Shown here one piece after another: positions 45,503-57,458 of a stretch of DNA of 64,000 bases. The stretch is taken from NCBI RefSeq assembly GCF_051027545.1, contig NZ_CP194902.1, positions 4,278,001 to 4,342,000 of the forward strand, written 5' to 3'. Position 1 is the first letter of the stretch. The number at the start of each line of letters is the position of its first letter. Position numbers and translations under genes: made by a program. Below the pieces are notes generated by a model. The model did no database searches. It was given only the letters and a program-made list of their open reading frames with translations, and was not told the DNA's origin. This DNA comes from Methylocaldum sp002005105. Lineage in GTDB: Bacteria; Pseudomonadota; Gammaproteobacteria; Methylococcales; Methylococcaceae.

Positions 45503-45862
45503 TTACCTGGCTCCGCCCGCCATCCGTCGATGGTCTTCCGCCATGTCTCGATTGGCCTCGGCAGCTCGCTCGTAAATATCAATCAGCCGCTTGCAATGAG
45601 CTTCGAAACTGCCTCCTTTATACTCCCGAGGGTAGTCATGAGGATCTTTCAGGAACTGCGCGAGGATTTGCCTATGCTCCTCGGCCTTCTGTTCCATCTC
45701 CCTGGCGACCGCCTCGTAATGATCGGCCAAGGCTTGATGATCGGCGGAAGTCTTGGCGCTTTGAAGCGCCACGGACATGTCCATCGGGTGAGGGCTCCTT
45801 TCGGCGCAGGAAACCAATAGTCCGAACAAGGCTAAAACAGCAATTACGATTTTGGTTCTCAT
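45503..45862 (-). CDS. Small lipoprotein of the copper island
   Basis: The 119-residue protein starts MRTKIVIAVLALFGLLVSCAE, a lipoprotein signal with Cys19 in the lipobox. The mature part is helical and His/Glu-rich (KAEEHRQILAQF, AAEANRDMAEDHRRMA), suggesting a coiled coil or metal-binding bundle. AAAGGAA precedes the ATG. It lies 63 bases after the second cusA on the same strand. I do not know the family. Confidence 0.75.
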   Translation of the reverse strand: MRTKIVIAVLALFGLLVSCAERSPHPMDMSVALQSAKTSADHQALADHYEAVAREMEQKAEEHRQILAQFLKDPHDYPREYKGGSFEAHCKRLIDIYERAAEANRDMAEDHRRMAGGAR

Positions 45863-45925
45863 GGTTTTTTTCCTTTCAAAGGTTTTCGATTACCAAACTG
45901 CGAAGTATTTCGAACAAAATTGGCG

Positions 45926-48900
45926 CTATTTCCGGCCGCACCTCCTTGCCTCAACGGGTGTTTTTTCGACGGATAAACCTTTGACTTGCGCGTAAATCGC
46001 CGGAATCACGATCAGGGTCAATAAAGTGGACGACACCATTCCGCCCACCATGGGCGCGGCGATGCGGCGCATGATTTCGGAGCCCGTGCCCGAGCCCCAC
46101 ATGATGGGTAAGAGTCCCCCCATGATGGCGACGACCGTCATCACCTTCGGCCTGACCCGTTCTACCGCCCCTTCCATGATCGCGGCGTGAAGGTCGGAGG
46201 AACTGAATCGTTCGCCGGCCGCCGCTCGTCGTTCCTTCAGCTTGTTCAGCGCCTGATCCAGATAAATCAGCATGACCACCCCGGTTTCCGCCGCGACGCC
46301 GGCCAAGGCGATGAAGCCGATCGCGACCGCCACGCTGAGGTTATAGCCCAACCAGTGCATCAGCCAGATGCCGCCCACCAGCGAAAACGGCAGCGACAGG
46401 AGGACGATGACCGTCTCCGTTACGCGCTTGAAGTTGAGATACAGCAGCACCACGATGATCAAAAGCGTCATCGGCACCACGATGCGGAGCTTGGCCTTGG
46501 CCCGTTCCATGTACTCGAACTGGCCGCTCCAGGTGAGGTAATAGCCGGGCGGGAATTTCACCCGCTCGCGCACGGCCCGTCGGGCGGCGTCCACATAACC
46601 GCCGATATCGCGTCCACGGAGATCCACGTAGACGTAGGCGGACAGCAAGGCGTTTTCGGTACGGATGGACGCGGGCCCTTTGGTCAAGCCGATGCGCGCC
46701 ACTTGCCCCAAGGGAATCATGGCGCCGGACGGCGTCGGGACCAGCACCTGGGTGGAGATGGCCTCGGGCGAGTCGCGGAATTCCCTGGGATAACGCACGA
46801 CCACGCCGTAGCGCTCCCGTCCTTCCACCGTGGTCGTGACCGTCTCGCCCCCCAGCGCGGACGCGACCACGTCCTGTAAGGCGCCGATGCTCAATCCGTA
46901 GCGCGGCAGAGCCAGGCGATTCGGCTCGATGATCAGGTAATAGCCGCCGGTGATCCGTTCCGCATAGGCGCTGGTCGTGCCGGGGACGGTTCTGACGACC
47001 GATTCGATTTCGGTCGCGAGCCGTTCGATTTCTGTCAGATCATTACCGAACACTTTGATGCCGATGGGCGTTCGGATGCCGGTGGACAGCATGTCGATGC
47101 GGTTCTTGATGGGCATGGTCCAGGCGATGGTGACGCCGGGCATCTGGGTGGCATGGTCCATTTCGGCGATCAGCTTTTCGGTGGTCATGCCCGGCCGCCA
47201 CCGGTCCTCCGGCTTGAGATTGACGACGGTTTCGAACATCTCGAGCGGAGCCGGGTCGGTGGCGGTGGCGGCGCGGCCGGCCTTCCCGAACACCGACTCG
47301 ACTTCGGGAAAGGTCTTGAGGATACGGTTGTGAATCTGCATGATCTCCGCCGCCTTCGTCACCGAAAGCCCCGGAAGACTCATGGGCATGAACAGCAGCG
47401 TGCCTTCGTTCAAGGTGGGCATGAATTCGCTGCCGAGCTTGGACAGCGGGTAAGCCGTCACCGCTAGAACCAGCAGGGCAAAAGCGATGGTCAACTTCTT
47501 CCCGCGCAGCACGAAGGCGATGACGGGGCGGTACAGCCAGATCAGCGCCCGGCTGACGGGGTTCTTGTGCTCCGGCACGATCCGCCCCCGGATGAACAGG
47601 AGCATCAGCACCGGCACCATAGTCACCGACAACAGCGCCGACCCCGCCATGGCGAAGGTCTTGGTGTAGGCCAGCGGCTTGAACAAGCGGCCCTCCTGGT
47701 CTTCCAGCGCGAACACCGGCAGGAAGGAGACGGTGATGATCAAGAGGCTGAAGAACAGGGCGGGGCCGACCTCACGGGCCGCCCTGGTCATGATGGCGAG
47801 CCGGTTTTCATGAGGCTCCGCCCGTTCCAGATGCTTGTGGGCGTTTTCGATCATCACGATGGCGGCGTCCACCATGGCGCCGATGGCGATGGCGATGCCG
47901 CCGAGGCTCATGATATTGGAGTTGATGCCTAGAAGATGCATGACGATGAAGGCGATCAGCACCCCGATCGGCAGCATGATGATGGCCACCAGGGCGCTTC
48001 GAATATGGAGCAGGAAGACGATGCAGACTGCGGCCACGACGAGGGTTTCTTCGACGAGCTTTTCGCGCAGATTGGCTATGGCCCTCAAAATCAAACCCGA
48101 GCGGTCGTAAACCGCTTCGACCGAGACGCCCTCGGGCAGGCCGCTGCTGATTTCGGCCAGTTTCTCCTTGACATTCCGGATCACGTCCAGCGCATTCTGG
48201 CCGTAGCGGGCCATGGCGATGCCGGAAACCGCCTCGCCTTCGCCGTTCAGTTCGGTGAGCCCGCGCCGCTCGTCCGGCCCCAGTTCCACCCGAGCCACGT
48301 CCCTGAGCAGCACCGGCGTACCGTTTTCGGCCTTGAGCACCAGTTTCTCCAGATCGCCGATGCCTCGTAGATACCCTTTGCCGCGTACCATGTATTCGGT
48401 TTCGCTCATTTCGACGACCCGCCCGCCGACATCACGGTTGCTCGCCCGGATCGTCTCGCTGACCGTGCTCAATGGAATTCCGTAAGCCTGGAGCCGGCGC
48501 GGATCGACGACGACCTGGTACTGCCGGACGAAGCCGCCGACGCTGGCGACTTCCGCCACGCCGTGCGCCTTGGCGAGCTGATAGCGGATGAACCAGTCCT
48601 GGAGACTGCGGAGTTCCGCCAAAGTGTGCCGGGCGCCTTGCACGACATATTGGTAAACCCAGCCGACGCCGGTGGCGTCGGGTCCCAGTGTGGGCGTCAG
48701 GCCCATCGGCAGCCGCTTGGCGGCAAAGTTCAGATATTCCAGAACCCGCGAGCGCGCCCAATAAATGTCGGTACCGTCTTCGAAAATGATGTAGACGAAC
48801 GATGCGCCGAAGAACGAGAAACCGCGCACGACCTTGGAGCGGGGCACGCTCAGCATGGCGGTGGTCAAGGGATAAGTGACCTGATCCTCCACCACTTGCG

Positions 48901-49075
48901 GGGCCTGGCCGGGATATTCGGTGTAAACGATGACTTGTGCGTCGGAGAGATCGGGCAGCGCGTCGAGCGGGGTCTTCACCACGGAATAAATGCCGGCGAA
49001 GACGGCGAACACCGTCGCCAGCAGCACCAGAAAGACGTTGCGCGCCGACCATTCGATGATTCGTGCCAGCATCAC
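45926..49075 (-). CDS. cusA: Heavy-metal RND efflux pump, CusA-type (system 2)
   Basis: The 1049-residue pump repeats the HME-RND layout of the system 1 protein: TPLDALPDLSDAQV at the start of the porter domain, TM4 relay IGAMVDAAIVMIENAHKH and the Met-containing segments PLEMFETVV and RIDMLSTGIRTPIG of copper/silver exporters. It is clearly a diverged relative rather than a copy of system 1. The ATG overlaps the stop of the adaptor gene by four bases. Twelve hydrophobic helices are expected. Confidence 0.95.
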   Translation of the reverse strand: MMLARIIEWSARNVFLVLLATVFAVFAGIYSVVKTPLDALPDLSDAQVIVYTEYPGQAPQVVEDQVTYPLTTAMLSVPRSKVVRGFSFFGASFVYIIFEDGTDIYWARSRVLEYLNFAAKRLPMGLTPTLGPDATGVGWVYQYVVQGARHTLAELRSLQDWFIRYQLAKAHGVAEVASVGGFVRQYQVVVDPRRLQAYGIPLSTVSETIRASNRDVGGRVVEMSETEYMVRGKGYLRGIGDLEKLVLKAENGTPVLLRDVARVELGPDERRGLTELNGEGEAVSGIAMARYGQNALDVIRNVKEKLAEISSGLPEGVSVEAVYDRSGLILRAIANLREKLVEETLVVAAVCIVFLLHIRSALVAIIMLPIGVLIAFIVMHLLGINSNIMSLGGIAIAIGAMVDAAIVMIENAHKHLERAEPHENRLAIMTRAAREVGPALFFSLLIITVSFLPVFALEDQEGRLFKPLAYTKTFAMAGSALLSVTMVPVLMLLFIRGRIVPEHKNPVSRALIWLYRPVIAFVLRGKKLTIAFALLVLAVTAYPLSKLGSEFMPTLNEGTLLFMPMSLPGLSVTKAAEIMQIHNRILKTFPEVESVFGKAGRAATATDPAPLEMFETVVNLKPEDRWRPGMTTEKLIAEMDHATQMPGVTIAWTMPIKNRIDMLSTGIRTPIGIKVFGNDLTEIERLATEIESVVRTVPGTTSAYAERITGGYYLIIEPNRLALPRYGLSIGALQDVVASALGGETVTTTVEGRERYGVVVRYPREFRDSPEAISTQVLVPTPSGAMIPLGQVARIGLTKGPASIRTENALLSAYVYVDLRGRDIGGYVDAARRAVRERVKFPPGYYLTWSGQFEYMERAKAKLRIVVPMTLLIIVVLLYLNFKRVTETVIVLLSLPFSLVGGIWLMHWLGYNLSVAVAIGFIALAGVAAETGVVMLIYLDQALNKLKERRAAAGERFSSSDLHAAIMEGAVERVRPKVMTVVAIMGGLLPIMWGSGTGSEIMRRIAAPMVGGMVSSTLLTLIVIPAIYAQVKGLSVEKTPVEARRCGRK

Positions 49076-50511
49076 ATTCCCCCATGATCGGCGTGATTAC
49101 CCGGCGCCGGCGGCTCCGGAGCGCCGAAGCTGTCCAAGGCCGATTTCAGGTTACTTTCGGCGTCGATCAGGAAATTGGCGCTGATCACCACGTTTTCGCC
49201 GGCCTTCAGGCCTTCCAAGACTTCCACCCACTCATCGCCTCGCGTACCCAGCCGGACCAGGCGAGGCTCGAAACGGCCCTCGCCGCGATCCACCAGAACC
49301 CGAGGGCGCCTGCCCCCTTCCAGCACCGAGGACTCTGGAATGGCCAAGGCTGGCCGGACGGTGCCGGCCAACTCGACATGGGCGTACATCATGGGCTTCA
49401 GGAGCCCTTTAGGATTGGGCAGCTCGATCCGAACACGGGCCGTCCGGGTTTCGGAATTCAGGGTCGGATAGACGAAAGTCACCTTGCCGTCGAAGGTTCG
49501 GCCCGGATAGGCGTCGAGTCCGACCCGGACGGCCTGCCCGCTCGATATCAGACCGAGCTCCTGCTCGAAGACCTCGGCGATGATCCAGACCGAGGACAAA
49601 TCGGCGATTTTGAACAAGGTGTCGCCTGCCATCGCTCGCATGCCGGCAATGGCCATTTTTTCCATGACAACGCCGGATACCGGCGAGCGGATGACCAGAT
49701 TGCGCCGGACGATCTCCTCTCGTTCCAACTGCCGGATTTCGGCCTCCGAGACGCCCCAGTAACGCAGCCGCTCCAGGCTGCTTTGCACCAGACTTTCCAT
49801 CTCGGCTTGAGTGTGCGGCGCGGCGTTTTTCAGCGCGGATCGGCTGTTTTTGGCGATCAGGTAGTCGTTCTGCGCGGATACCAGATCGGGGCTGTACAGT
49901 TCGAACAGCGGCTGCCCTTTCTTAACCGATTGGCCGGTGGCGTTGACGTGGAGCTTTTCGATGTAAGCGTCGAACTTGAGCGCCATCGTGTGGAGCCGCC
50001 GTTCGTCCGCCTCGATGAGACCGACCGCGCGGACGGTGCGGACCAGATCCCGCTGCTCCACCGCTGCCGTCCGGACGCCGAGCTTCTGGACCTTGTCGGG
50101 ACTGATTTTGACGATATTGGCTTCGCCGGGTGTTTCTTCGTCGGCGTAGACGGGAATGTAATCCATCCCCATGGAATCTTTTTTCGGCACGGGCGAAGTA
50201 TCGGGAAGTCCCATCGGGTTCCGGTAATGAAGGATTCTGCGTTTCTTGGGCGTTTCGGCGCTCGGATGCGGTTCCGCTTGCCCGGTTTCCGGTGCCTGAT
50301 CCTCGTAGACCGGAACGTAATCCATACCCATTTCGTCCTTCGCCGGGACCGGCGAGGTAACCGAGGGATTCATGGGGTGGCGGTAATACAGGACTTTTTT
50401 CTCGGCGGGAGTCGACGGCTCCGAGCCCTCGCGGAACCCGGCCAGCCAATAGCCCGAAGCCAGGCCGACGATCAGCGCCGCCAATATCAAAAACACGGCC
50501 GATCGGTTCAT
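49072..50511 (-). CDS. cusB: CusB-type adaptor with two heavy-metal-binding motifs (system 2)
   Basis: The 479-residue protein starts MNRSAVFLILAALIVGLASG (ATG at 50511, AAGGAGG just upstream; the longer frame is a shadow). One N-terminal membrane helix is followed by two copies of a YHS-like HMBD motif: YYRHPMNPSV with KDEMGMDYVPVY and HYRNPMGLPD with KDSMGMDYIPVY. These His/Met motifs bind Cu or Ag. The adaptor core follows (DAYIEKLHVNATGQSVKKGQ, VIRSPVSGVVMEKMA, FVYPTLNSETRTARVRIE). Start and stop each overlap a neighbour by four bases, so cusCBA of system 2 is tightly coupled. Confidence 0.93.
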   Translation of the reverse strand: MNRSAVFLILAALIVGLASGYWLAGFREGSEPSTPAEKKVLYYRHPMNPSVTSPVPAKDEMGMDYVPVYEDQAPETGQAEPHPSAETPKKRRILHYRNPMGLPDTSPVPKKDSMGMDYIPVYADEETPGEANIVKISPDKVQKLGVRTAAVEQRDLVRTVRAVGLIEADERRLHTMALKFDAYIEKLHVNATGQSVKKGQPLFELYSPDLVSAQNDYLIAKNSRSALKNAAPHTQAEMESLVQSSLERLRYWGVSEAEIRQLEREEIVRRNLVIRSPVSGVVMEKMAIAGMRAMAGDTLFKIADLSSVWIIAEVFEQELGLISSGQAVRVGLDAYPGRTFDGKVTFVYPTLNSETRTARVRIELPNPKGLLKPMMYAHVELAGTVRPALAIPESSVLEGGRRPRVLVDRGEGRFEPRLVRLGTRGDEWVEVLEGLKAGENVVISANFLIDAESNLKSALDSFGAPEPPAPGNHADHGGM

Positions 50512-51818
50512 AAGGCCTCCTTGCCGGCCGCGGCGGAAAGCCTGGCCAAAGCCTGCTGCGCCTGGGCGTAAGCTTGCCAGGCCTGGATTTCGGCGTTGCG
50601 GAGATTGGCCGTGGCGCGGAGCAGATCGGCCATGGCGGCCTTGCCGACCTCGAAGTTCGCTCTCAAGGATGCGACGGTCTGCTCGGCCAAGGGGACGATT
50701 TCGTGGCGCAGCAAGGCGTGGTGGTCCTTGGCGCGCCGGTAATCGGACAGCGTCGCAGCGATGTCCGCCTGAACCTTTCTGAATGCGTCCTGCAGCGCAT
50801 ATTTTTCGCGCAGCCATTCGCTTTGCTGCTGATCCACCGCCTTCGCCTGCTTACGTCCGGCATAGACGGGAAGATTGAGGCTGACTCCGAAGCGAACGAA
50901 ATCGCTGCGGTTCTCGCCGTTGGGGGCGCGATCGCGAAAAGCATAGCCGGCGCTGAAGGTGAGGTCTGGATAATAGTCTTTCTTCGCCAGCTCCACTCGG
51001 CTTTGAGCGGCGTCGACGTTGCGCCGTTTTTGATTCAGCAGCGGCCGCCCCTGTTCCGCGGCTTCGTCCAGCTGCTCCTCGGCGAGCATCTCCGGAAGCT
51101 CGTCAGGCTGGTCGTAGGCCAAACCGAAGAAGGTCGTCGGCGGGCGGTCGAGCAAGGCATTGAGGCGGGCCACTTCGCGGTGGTGCATGGCGGTGTGAAT
51201 CAGCCGCTCCTCGCCCAATTTGGACAGTTCCAGTTGCGCCTGGAGCACATCCTGTTGGAGGGCTTCGCCGACCCGGTAACGCGCCTGAACGGCTCGGATC
51301 ACGTCACGCAGAGTGGTTTCGGTTTCGGTGAGAATTTGCAGCGTCCGCTCCAGGTAAAACAGTTGCCACCAGCGGAGTTTCACGTCCCGCACCAATCGCA
51401 GACGGGCTTCTTCGACCGTTTGCGTGGCAGCCTCTGCCTCGAATCCGGCCGCCTGTTCCTTGAGCGCCAGCTTGCCCGGAAACGGAACGGTCTGGCTGAG
51501 GCCCACATCCACCATGGTCATGAAGTCCTCCCGGACATCGAAGCTGTCGGCGGGAAGGTTCAGCATTTCGACGCTCAAGGTGGGGTCCGGCAGACTGCCG
51601 GCCTGCGACGGAACCGTCGCCATCGCTTCGGCGCGGGCGTTGATTTCGGCGAGGCTCGGATTATTGGCGAGCGCCTGAGAAATAGCCGCATCGAGGCTTA
51701 GCGAGGCCGTTTTTTCCTGCCCCCCAGGGGACGATGAAAAATAACCTAGGCCAATCAGTATCAGAATGAAGGCAAAAGGCCGGCGATGCAGCCGATGCAT
51801 TTTGCGTAAGCGGAGCAC
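50508..51818 (-). CDS. cusC: CusC/TolC-type outer-membrane channel (system 2)
   Basis: The 436-residue protein begins with GTG at 51818 (AAGGGAGA upstream; an ATG at 51800 is possible) and has a hydrophobic signal (PFAFILILIGLGYFSSSPGG). The two OEP repeats are visible in DAAISQALANNPSLAEINAR, DVGLSQTVPFPGKLALKEQ and RFGVSLNLPVYAGRKQAK. It provides the outer-membrane duct of system 2 and is the first gene of that operon. Confidence 0.92.
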   Translation of the reverse strand: MLRLRKMHRLHRRPFAFILILIGLGYFSSSPGGQEKTASLSLDAAISQALANNPSLAEINARAEAMATVPSQAGSLPDPTLSVEMLNLPADSFDVREDFMTMVDVGLSQTVPFPGKLALKEQAAGFEAEAATQTVEEARLRLVRDVKLRWWQLFYLERTLQILTETETTLRDVIRAVQARYRVGEALQQDVLQAQLELSKLGEERLIHTAMHHREVARLNALLDRPPTTFFGLAYDQPDELPEMLAEEQLDEAAEQGRPLLNQKRRNVDAAQSRVELAKKDYYPDLTFSAGYAFRDRAPNGENRSDFVRFGVSLNLPVYAGRKQAKAVDQQQSEWLREKYALQDAFRKVQADIAATLSDYRRAKDHHALLRHEIVPLAEQTVASLRANFEVGKAAMADLLRATANLRNAEIQAWQAYAQAQQALARLSAAAGKEAL

Positions 51819-51939
51819 AGTAGTTCTCCCTTGACGAAGTTCAGGTCCCTGAATCCCAAGATTCAGGCCATACCGAAAACCCCGGCCCCGTGCGATGTCA
51901 CGGCTCCGGAGTTTTCCACAGCGTCGCTAGGAAAGTCCG

Positions 51940-52494
51940 CTAATTCAGTAGCGTGCAGAATTGATAGATGAGAGGGACGCGCCGCCTTCGTTGAAGACGC
52001 GGCGGGGGTGAGATCGGACGAGCGGTCTCTCTAGGCGGGATCAGCAGGACCAGCCAACAGACCACCCAGGCGAAGAAAATCTCCAGCTTCTGATCGAAGA
52101 GGCCGTGGTTGCTGTGTTCAAAAGTCTTGGCGTCGAGACACAACCCTAGGTTGCAGTCGTCGGGAAGAGATGGCTCATGATGGGACGGGTGACTGGAGTT
52201 CCCCTGCTCGCACTCTGACAGGAAAGCGTCGTGCAACTGCTTGAAAACCGTCTCGCAGACAATAGCCGCCGGCAACGCCAGCCACGCGATCAGAAAGAAC
52301 GGAATCAGAGCGCGGGTTGGAGCGGAGTGTTTACGAAGATACGTCAATACGTTGCCGTCCACATTGGGAGTCTTGCCGAACACTACATCAGGCCGAAAGC
52401 AAGAAAAGCCAGGGAAAGATACCACAAGACTAGATCGCCGGGAGAGATGTTCAATACGGTCTTTTACCGATAATGCGACCAGCCACCGCTCCAA
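51940..52494 (-). CDS. Cys/His-rich membrane protein upstream of cus system 2
   Basis: The 184-residue frame has two hydrophobic segments (LIPFFLIAWLALPAAIVCET and KLEIFFAWVVCWLVLLI) and between them a His/Cys-rich loop (SHPSHHEPSLPDDCNLGLCLD). The tail PPRLQRRRRVPLIYQFCTLLN resembles small hypothetical proteins often found before heavy-metal RND operons. Such loops could bind copper in the periplasm. The start is uncertain: the first 50 residues look unlike the rest, so the true start may be further in. It lies 120 bases before cusC. Confidence 0.55.
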   Translation of the reverse strand: MERWLVALSVKDRIEHLSRRSSLVVSFPGFSCFRPDVVFGKTPNVDGNVLTYLRKHSAPTRALIPFFLIAWLALPAAIVCETVFKQLHDAFLSECEQGNSSHPSHHEPSLPDDCNLGLCLDAKTFEHSNHGLFDQKLEIFFAWVVCWLVLLIPPRETARPISPPPRLQRRRRVPLIYQFCTLLN

Positions 52495-52828
52495 TTACGA
52501 CACCGGACTCCGGATTTAGGTGGTTAAAAAAGAAATAAGGGCGAGCGGTATAGAATTGATTAAGCTCAGGCGTGCTCGGGAGTCGGCGAGGCATTCTCTC
52601 GATTGACTGTTGTTTTGGCCATTGTCGCCGCAATAAGGGTGCGTTTGTCTCCCGCCTCATTTTCCGCTTTCGGCACGGGTCGAAGCTTTGGTTCAGATGC
52701 CGGGTACGAGGCATCGGGCGACACGTTCAGCCCGGTGTTCCCGAAAGACGCAGCGGAATCCTTTCATCAGGAAAAGCGGAAAGACAACACCCTCGGCGTC
52801 CTGGCGATTCTTCGAAGCTGGACACAGC
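52495..52828. other. Gap without a recognisable gene
   Basis: The frames crossing this region are continuations of antisense frames of the ATPase gene or lack ribosome binding sites. No repeat, hairpin or RNA is recognised. Confidence 0.5.
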
Positions 52829-54880
<2,052 letters not shown>

Positions 54881-55105
54881 GGCGGCGCTCCGTGGGATCG
54901 TTCCAGCCGCCAAGCGGTGGGCGGGGTTAGTCGGTAGCGGATTCCGGTTCTGGGCTATGCGTGTTCATTTTCATACCGGAAGAGCTCGATGGGAAGTGCG
55001 CTCCGGCCTCCCAAGAGCGGAGCGCACCGCTACACAGATTTCTCACGAACGGTCCGGCCTATTTCCGGCGCCGAACCGCTCGTTTCTTAACGGAACCCAT
55101 GCCGG

Positions 55106-55525
55106 TTACATCGTGATCGCACCCGCCAGCTTGTTGCAGGCTTGCTCGCAACGGCGACACGACTCACCGCAAATGCGGCAGTGTTCGTGACGAGAGGCAT
55201 GCCGCTCGCACTCCTCGGCGCAGATTCCGCAGGCCGTCGCGCAGGCCTGCAACTGGCTGCGCATCATCCTCATGTCCGATTCGGTCTCGCGCGAAACCAG
55301 CCGGCCCGTCGCCTCGCAGATGTCCGCGCAATCCATGCACATCCGAATACATCGCTTGAGAATCTGCACCTGGTCCTCGCCGACGCAGGCGTCAGCGCAT
55401 GCGGTACACGCTTGCGCGCAATCGAACAGTTCGCTTGCCGTTTGAGACAATAATCCCATGTCCACTCCACGTCCCATTACGGCCGGGTGCGGATGCGCTT
55501 TGAGCATTTCCTGAATCGCGTTCAT
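55106..55525 (-). CDS. Cys-rich four-helix copper storage protein (Csp family, DUF326)
   Basis: The 139-residue protein MNAIQEMLKAHPHPAVMGRG and onward is the DUF326/Csp fold: 17 Cys arranged as CxxxC and CxxC pairs along helices (DCAQACTACADAC, RCIRMCMDCADIC, QACATACGICAEEC, CRICGESCRRCEQAC). Such bundles store many Cu(I) ions. No signal or Tat peptide is present, so it should be cytosolic, like Csp3. The frame is open upstream to 55978 but the ATG at 55525 with AGGAGG is the start. It is adjacent to copB, consistent with copper buffering. Confidence 0.93.
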   Translation of the reverse strand: MNAIQEMLKAHPHPAVMGRGVDMGLLSQTASELFDCAQACTACADACVGEDQVQILKRCIRMCMDCADICEATGRLVSRETESDMRMMRSQLQACATACGICAEECERHASRHEHCRICGESCRRCEQACNKLAGAITM

Positions 55526-55724
55526 GATGTGCCTCCTGTATTCTTGCCATGTATATTTCGTTCGTCTCCGCCTGTTCCATTTACTGGAAGGCTTCTCTCC
55601 GGTTTGAGACCGGTTTTTTGTCGGACCGAATGGCGATAAAACCAGTCCGCAAAAAAAGTAGGACCGGGGTTTAACTGGCTCGGTTCCGGCGGGATCGCTC
55701 GGGTTTTCATGCGGCACATCTTTC

Positions 55725-55888
55725 GTAGGGTGGGTTAGGCGCGCATCAACGGAACCTGCAAAGTTCCTTTGGTGTTTCCGCGCGCCGTAACCCACCAGGC
55801 AAGGCCGCGGGAACCGGTGGGTTACGGCGCGCGGAAAGTCCTGCGGTCGCAGCATGGTTCGTGACAGTGCGCGCCTAACCCACCCTAC
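55725..55888. repeat. GTAGGGTGGGTTAGG dispersed repeat
   Basis: This block repeats the one at 183-266 (GCGCGCCGTAACCCACCAGGC) and continues as its own reverse complement (GGTGGGTTACGGCGCGCGG ... AACCCACCCTACG), forming a large palindrome. The remainder of 55526-55990 shows no gene. Confidence 0.85.
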
Positions 55889-55990
55889 GATCGTTTTGAG
55901 ATACGACCGGATGTTATCGGCGGCCGATTCGAATACATCACTCGACAGAACACGGCAGTGTCCATGCCCCTCTGCCAACCCGCTCCCGCG

Positions 55991-57415
55991 CTAACGAGGT
56001 CCTACAGTGACCGGCCGGGTACCGCCCATTCGGTCCAGCAGGGTCTTGAACGTGATCTCCGCCGTATGGCTATACCCGGAAACCGGTGCCGGCAATCCCA
56101 CTCTTTCGATATCGACGGTGTCGCGGACGAGTCCTGTGGTATTGCTCGCCTTCAGAGTGTCGAAATAAGAGACCGCCTTGCCCTGCACATCGGCCGTGAT
56201 TCGGTCGCGCTGCGCCGGCGGCAAGTCCCATAGGGCTTGCTTGAAAGGCAGCAGCGCCCGCTTGCGGGTGGCGCGGTAAAACGCTTCGTCGCTCATGCCG
56301 GGCTGCCGCTCTCCGGGCCATTCGCTATCGATCCAGCGGTAGATGTCCTTTTTCAACTCCACGGGAAACGCCTCGTGGTCGAAGATCAGGTCCTCGAACG
56401 GCGCGACGAGATGCAGTTCGCTGACGTTATTCCCCGGAAACTGCGGGAACAGCGTTTCCGGAATGGGCGTTATCCCGCTGCGCACCGCCAGGCTGAGGCC
56501 ATACTCCCGGCGAGCGATCTCGCCGAGATCCCGGACCAAATTGAGATCGACGTCCGCCTCGCCCACCAGGACGACAACCTTGGAAAGGTCCTTCTTACCG
56601 CCCGGAAGATTGAGCTGGACGTAAAAGCTCTCCATGAAGGCGCGAAACTGATCCGCGGTCAGGTTTCCATCGCCCATCGCCTTGATTTCGGCACCGATGT
56701 CGACGGACAGCTCCTCCGGCTCGATCTCGCGGATGAACGCGACCAGTTCGGCGCATTCCCGGCCGCTTTGCTGATGCTGTTCCGGAAAGCTCGGGCGGGA
56801 GAAATCCGCCAGGCTCGAGGTATCGAGATCGATATTGAAGAATCCGGCCGTAATCGCCTCTTCGATCCGTTCTTTCAGCCTGTCGATCTCATCGTCCCGG
56901 CTGACCTGATAACTGGCGCGTCCTATGCGAATATGATCGCTTTGGAGGAAGACGGCTCGCTGATATCCCTCGCGAATCGCCGCCGCCAGAATGCAGGTGG
57001 CATACTCGGCCGGCGACTGGAACCCGTAACCGGAGACTTCATCGGTGTAGCCGAAACTGAAAGCGCCTGCGCCGGTCTCCCCAGCCGCGCGAAAACAGGC
57101 CCTCGCCACATCGTAGCTCAGCGCATGCAGACTCAGCACCGGAGCCGTGAAAACCGGAGCCACGCCCAGGACTGCCGCTTCATGCAGCCCCTGGATGGAG
57201 GTCGGATAAACCACCAGCTTGGCGGCTACTTCCCGAATCAACCATTGCAGGAAATATCTGAATTCTTCCGATTCATGGAAGATGGCGTTGTAGACCAGCC
57301 GGTCGATGCACGCTTCCCGGAGCCTGTCGGCATCGACGACTTCGACTTCGTTGCCCTTGATTTCCACTACTCCCCTGAGGGTGCTCTCGATATCGATAGC
57401 CGTTCGAAACAGCAT
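55991..57415 (-). CDS. Class II aldolase-like protein (FBA/GatZ-like)
   Basis: The 474-residue protein has segments reminiscent of class II fructose/tagatose-bisphosphate aldolases: VAPVFTAPVLSLHA, AVFLQSDHIRIG (possible zinc-binding His), EEAITAGFFNIDLDTSS and SELHLVAPFEDLIFDHEAFP. The barrel order fits, but the family is distant and I cannot confirm the catalytic residues. No signal peptide or membrane segment. The next gene upstream on the same strand is an SDR, 43 bases away. It could also be a barrel protein without aldolase activity. Confidence 0.5.
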   Translation of the reverse strand: MLFRTAIDIESTLRGVVEIKGNEVEVVDADRLREACIDRLVYNAIFHESEEFRYFLQWLIREVAAKLVVYPTSIQGLHEAAVLGVAPVFTAPVLSLHALSYDVARACFRAAGETGAGAFSFGYTDEVSGYGFQSPAEYATCILAAAIREGYQRAVFLQSDHIRIGRASYQVSRDDEIDRLKERIEEAITAGFFNIDLDTSSLADFSRPSFPEQHQQSGRECAELVAFIREIEPEELSVDIGAEIKAMGDGNLTADQFRAFMESFYVQLNLPGGKKDLSKVVVLVGEADVDLNLVRDLGEIARREYGLSLAVRSGITPIPETLFPQFPGNNVSELHLVAPFEDLIFDHEAFPVELKKDIYRWIDSEWPGERQPGMSDEAFYRATRKRALLPFKQALWDLPPAQRDRITADVQGKAVSYFDTLKASNTTGLVRDTVDIERVGLPAPVSGYSHTAEITFKTLLDRMGGTRPVTVGPR

Positions 57416-57458
57416 AGGCTTACTCCTTGCGAGACAAATGACGAGGATCAGGGCGGAC

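Noticed and set aside
49063..51701. Two + strand frames over cusB and cusC of system 2
   Set aside because: Antisense to genes coupled by four-base overlaps; no recognisable protein family.
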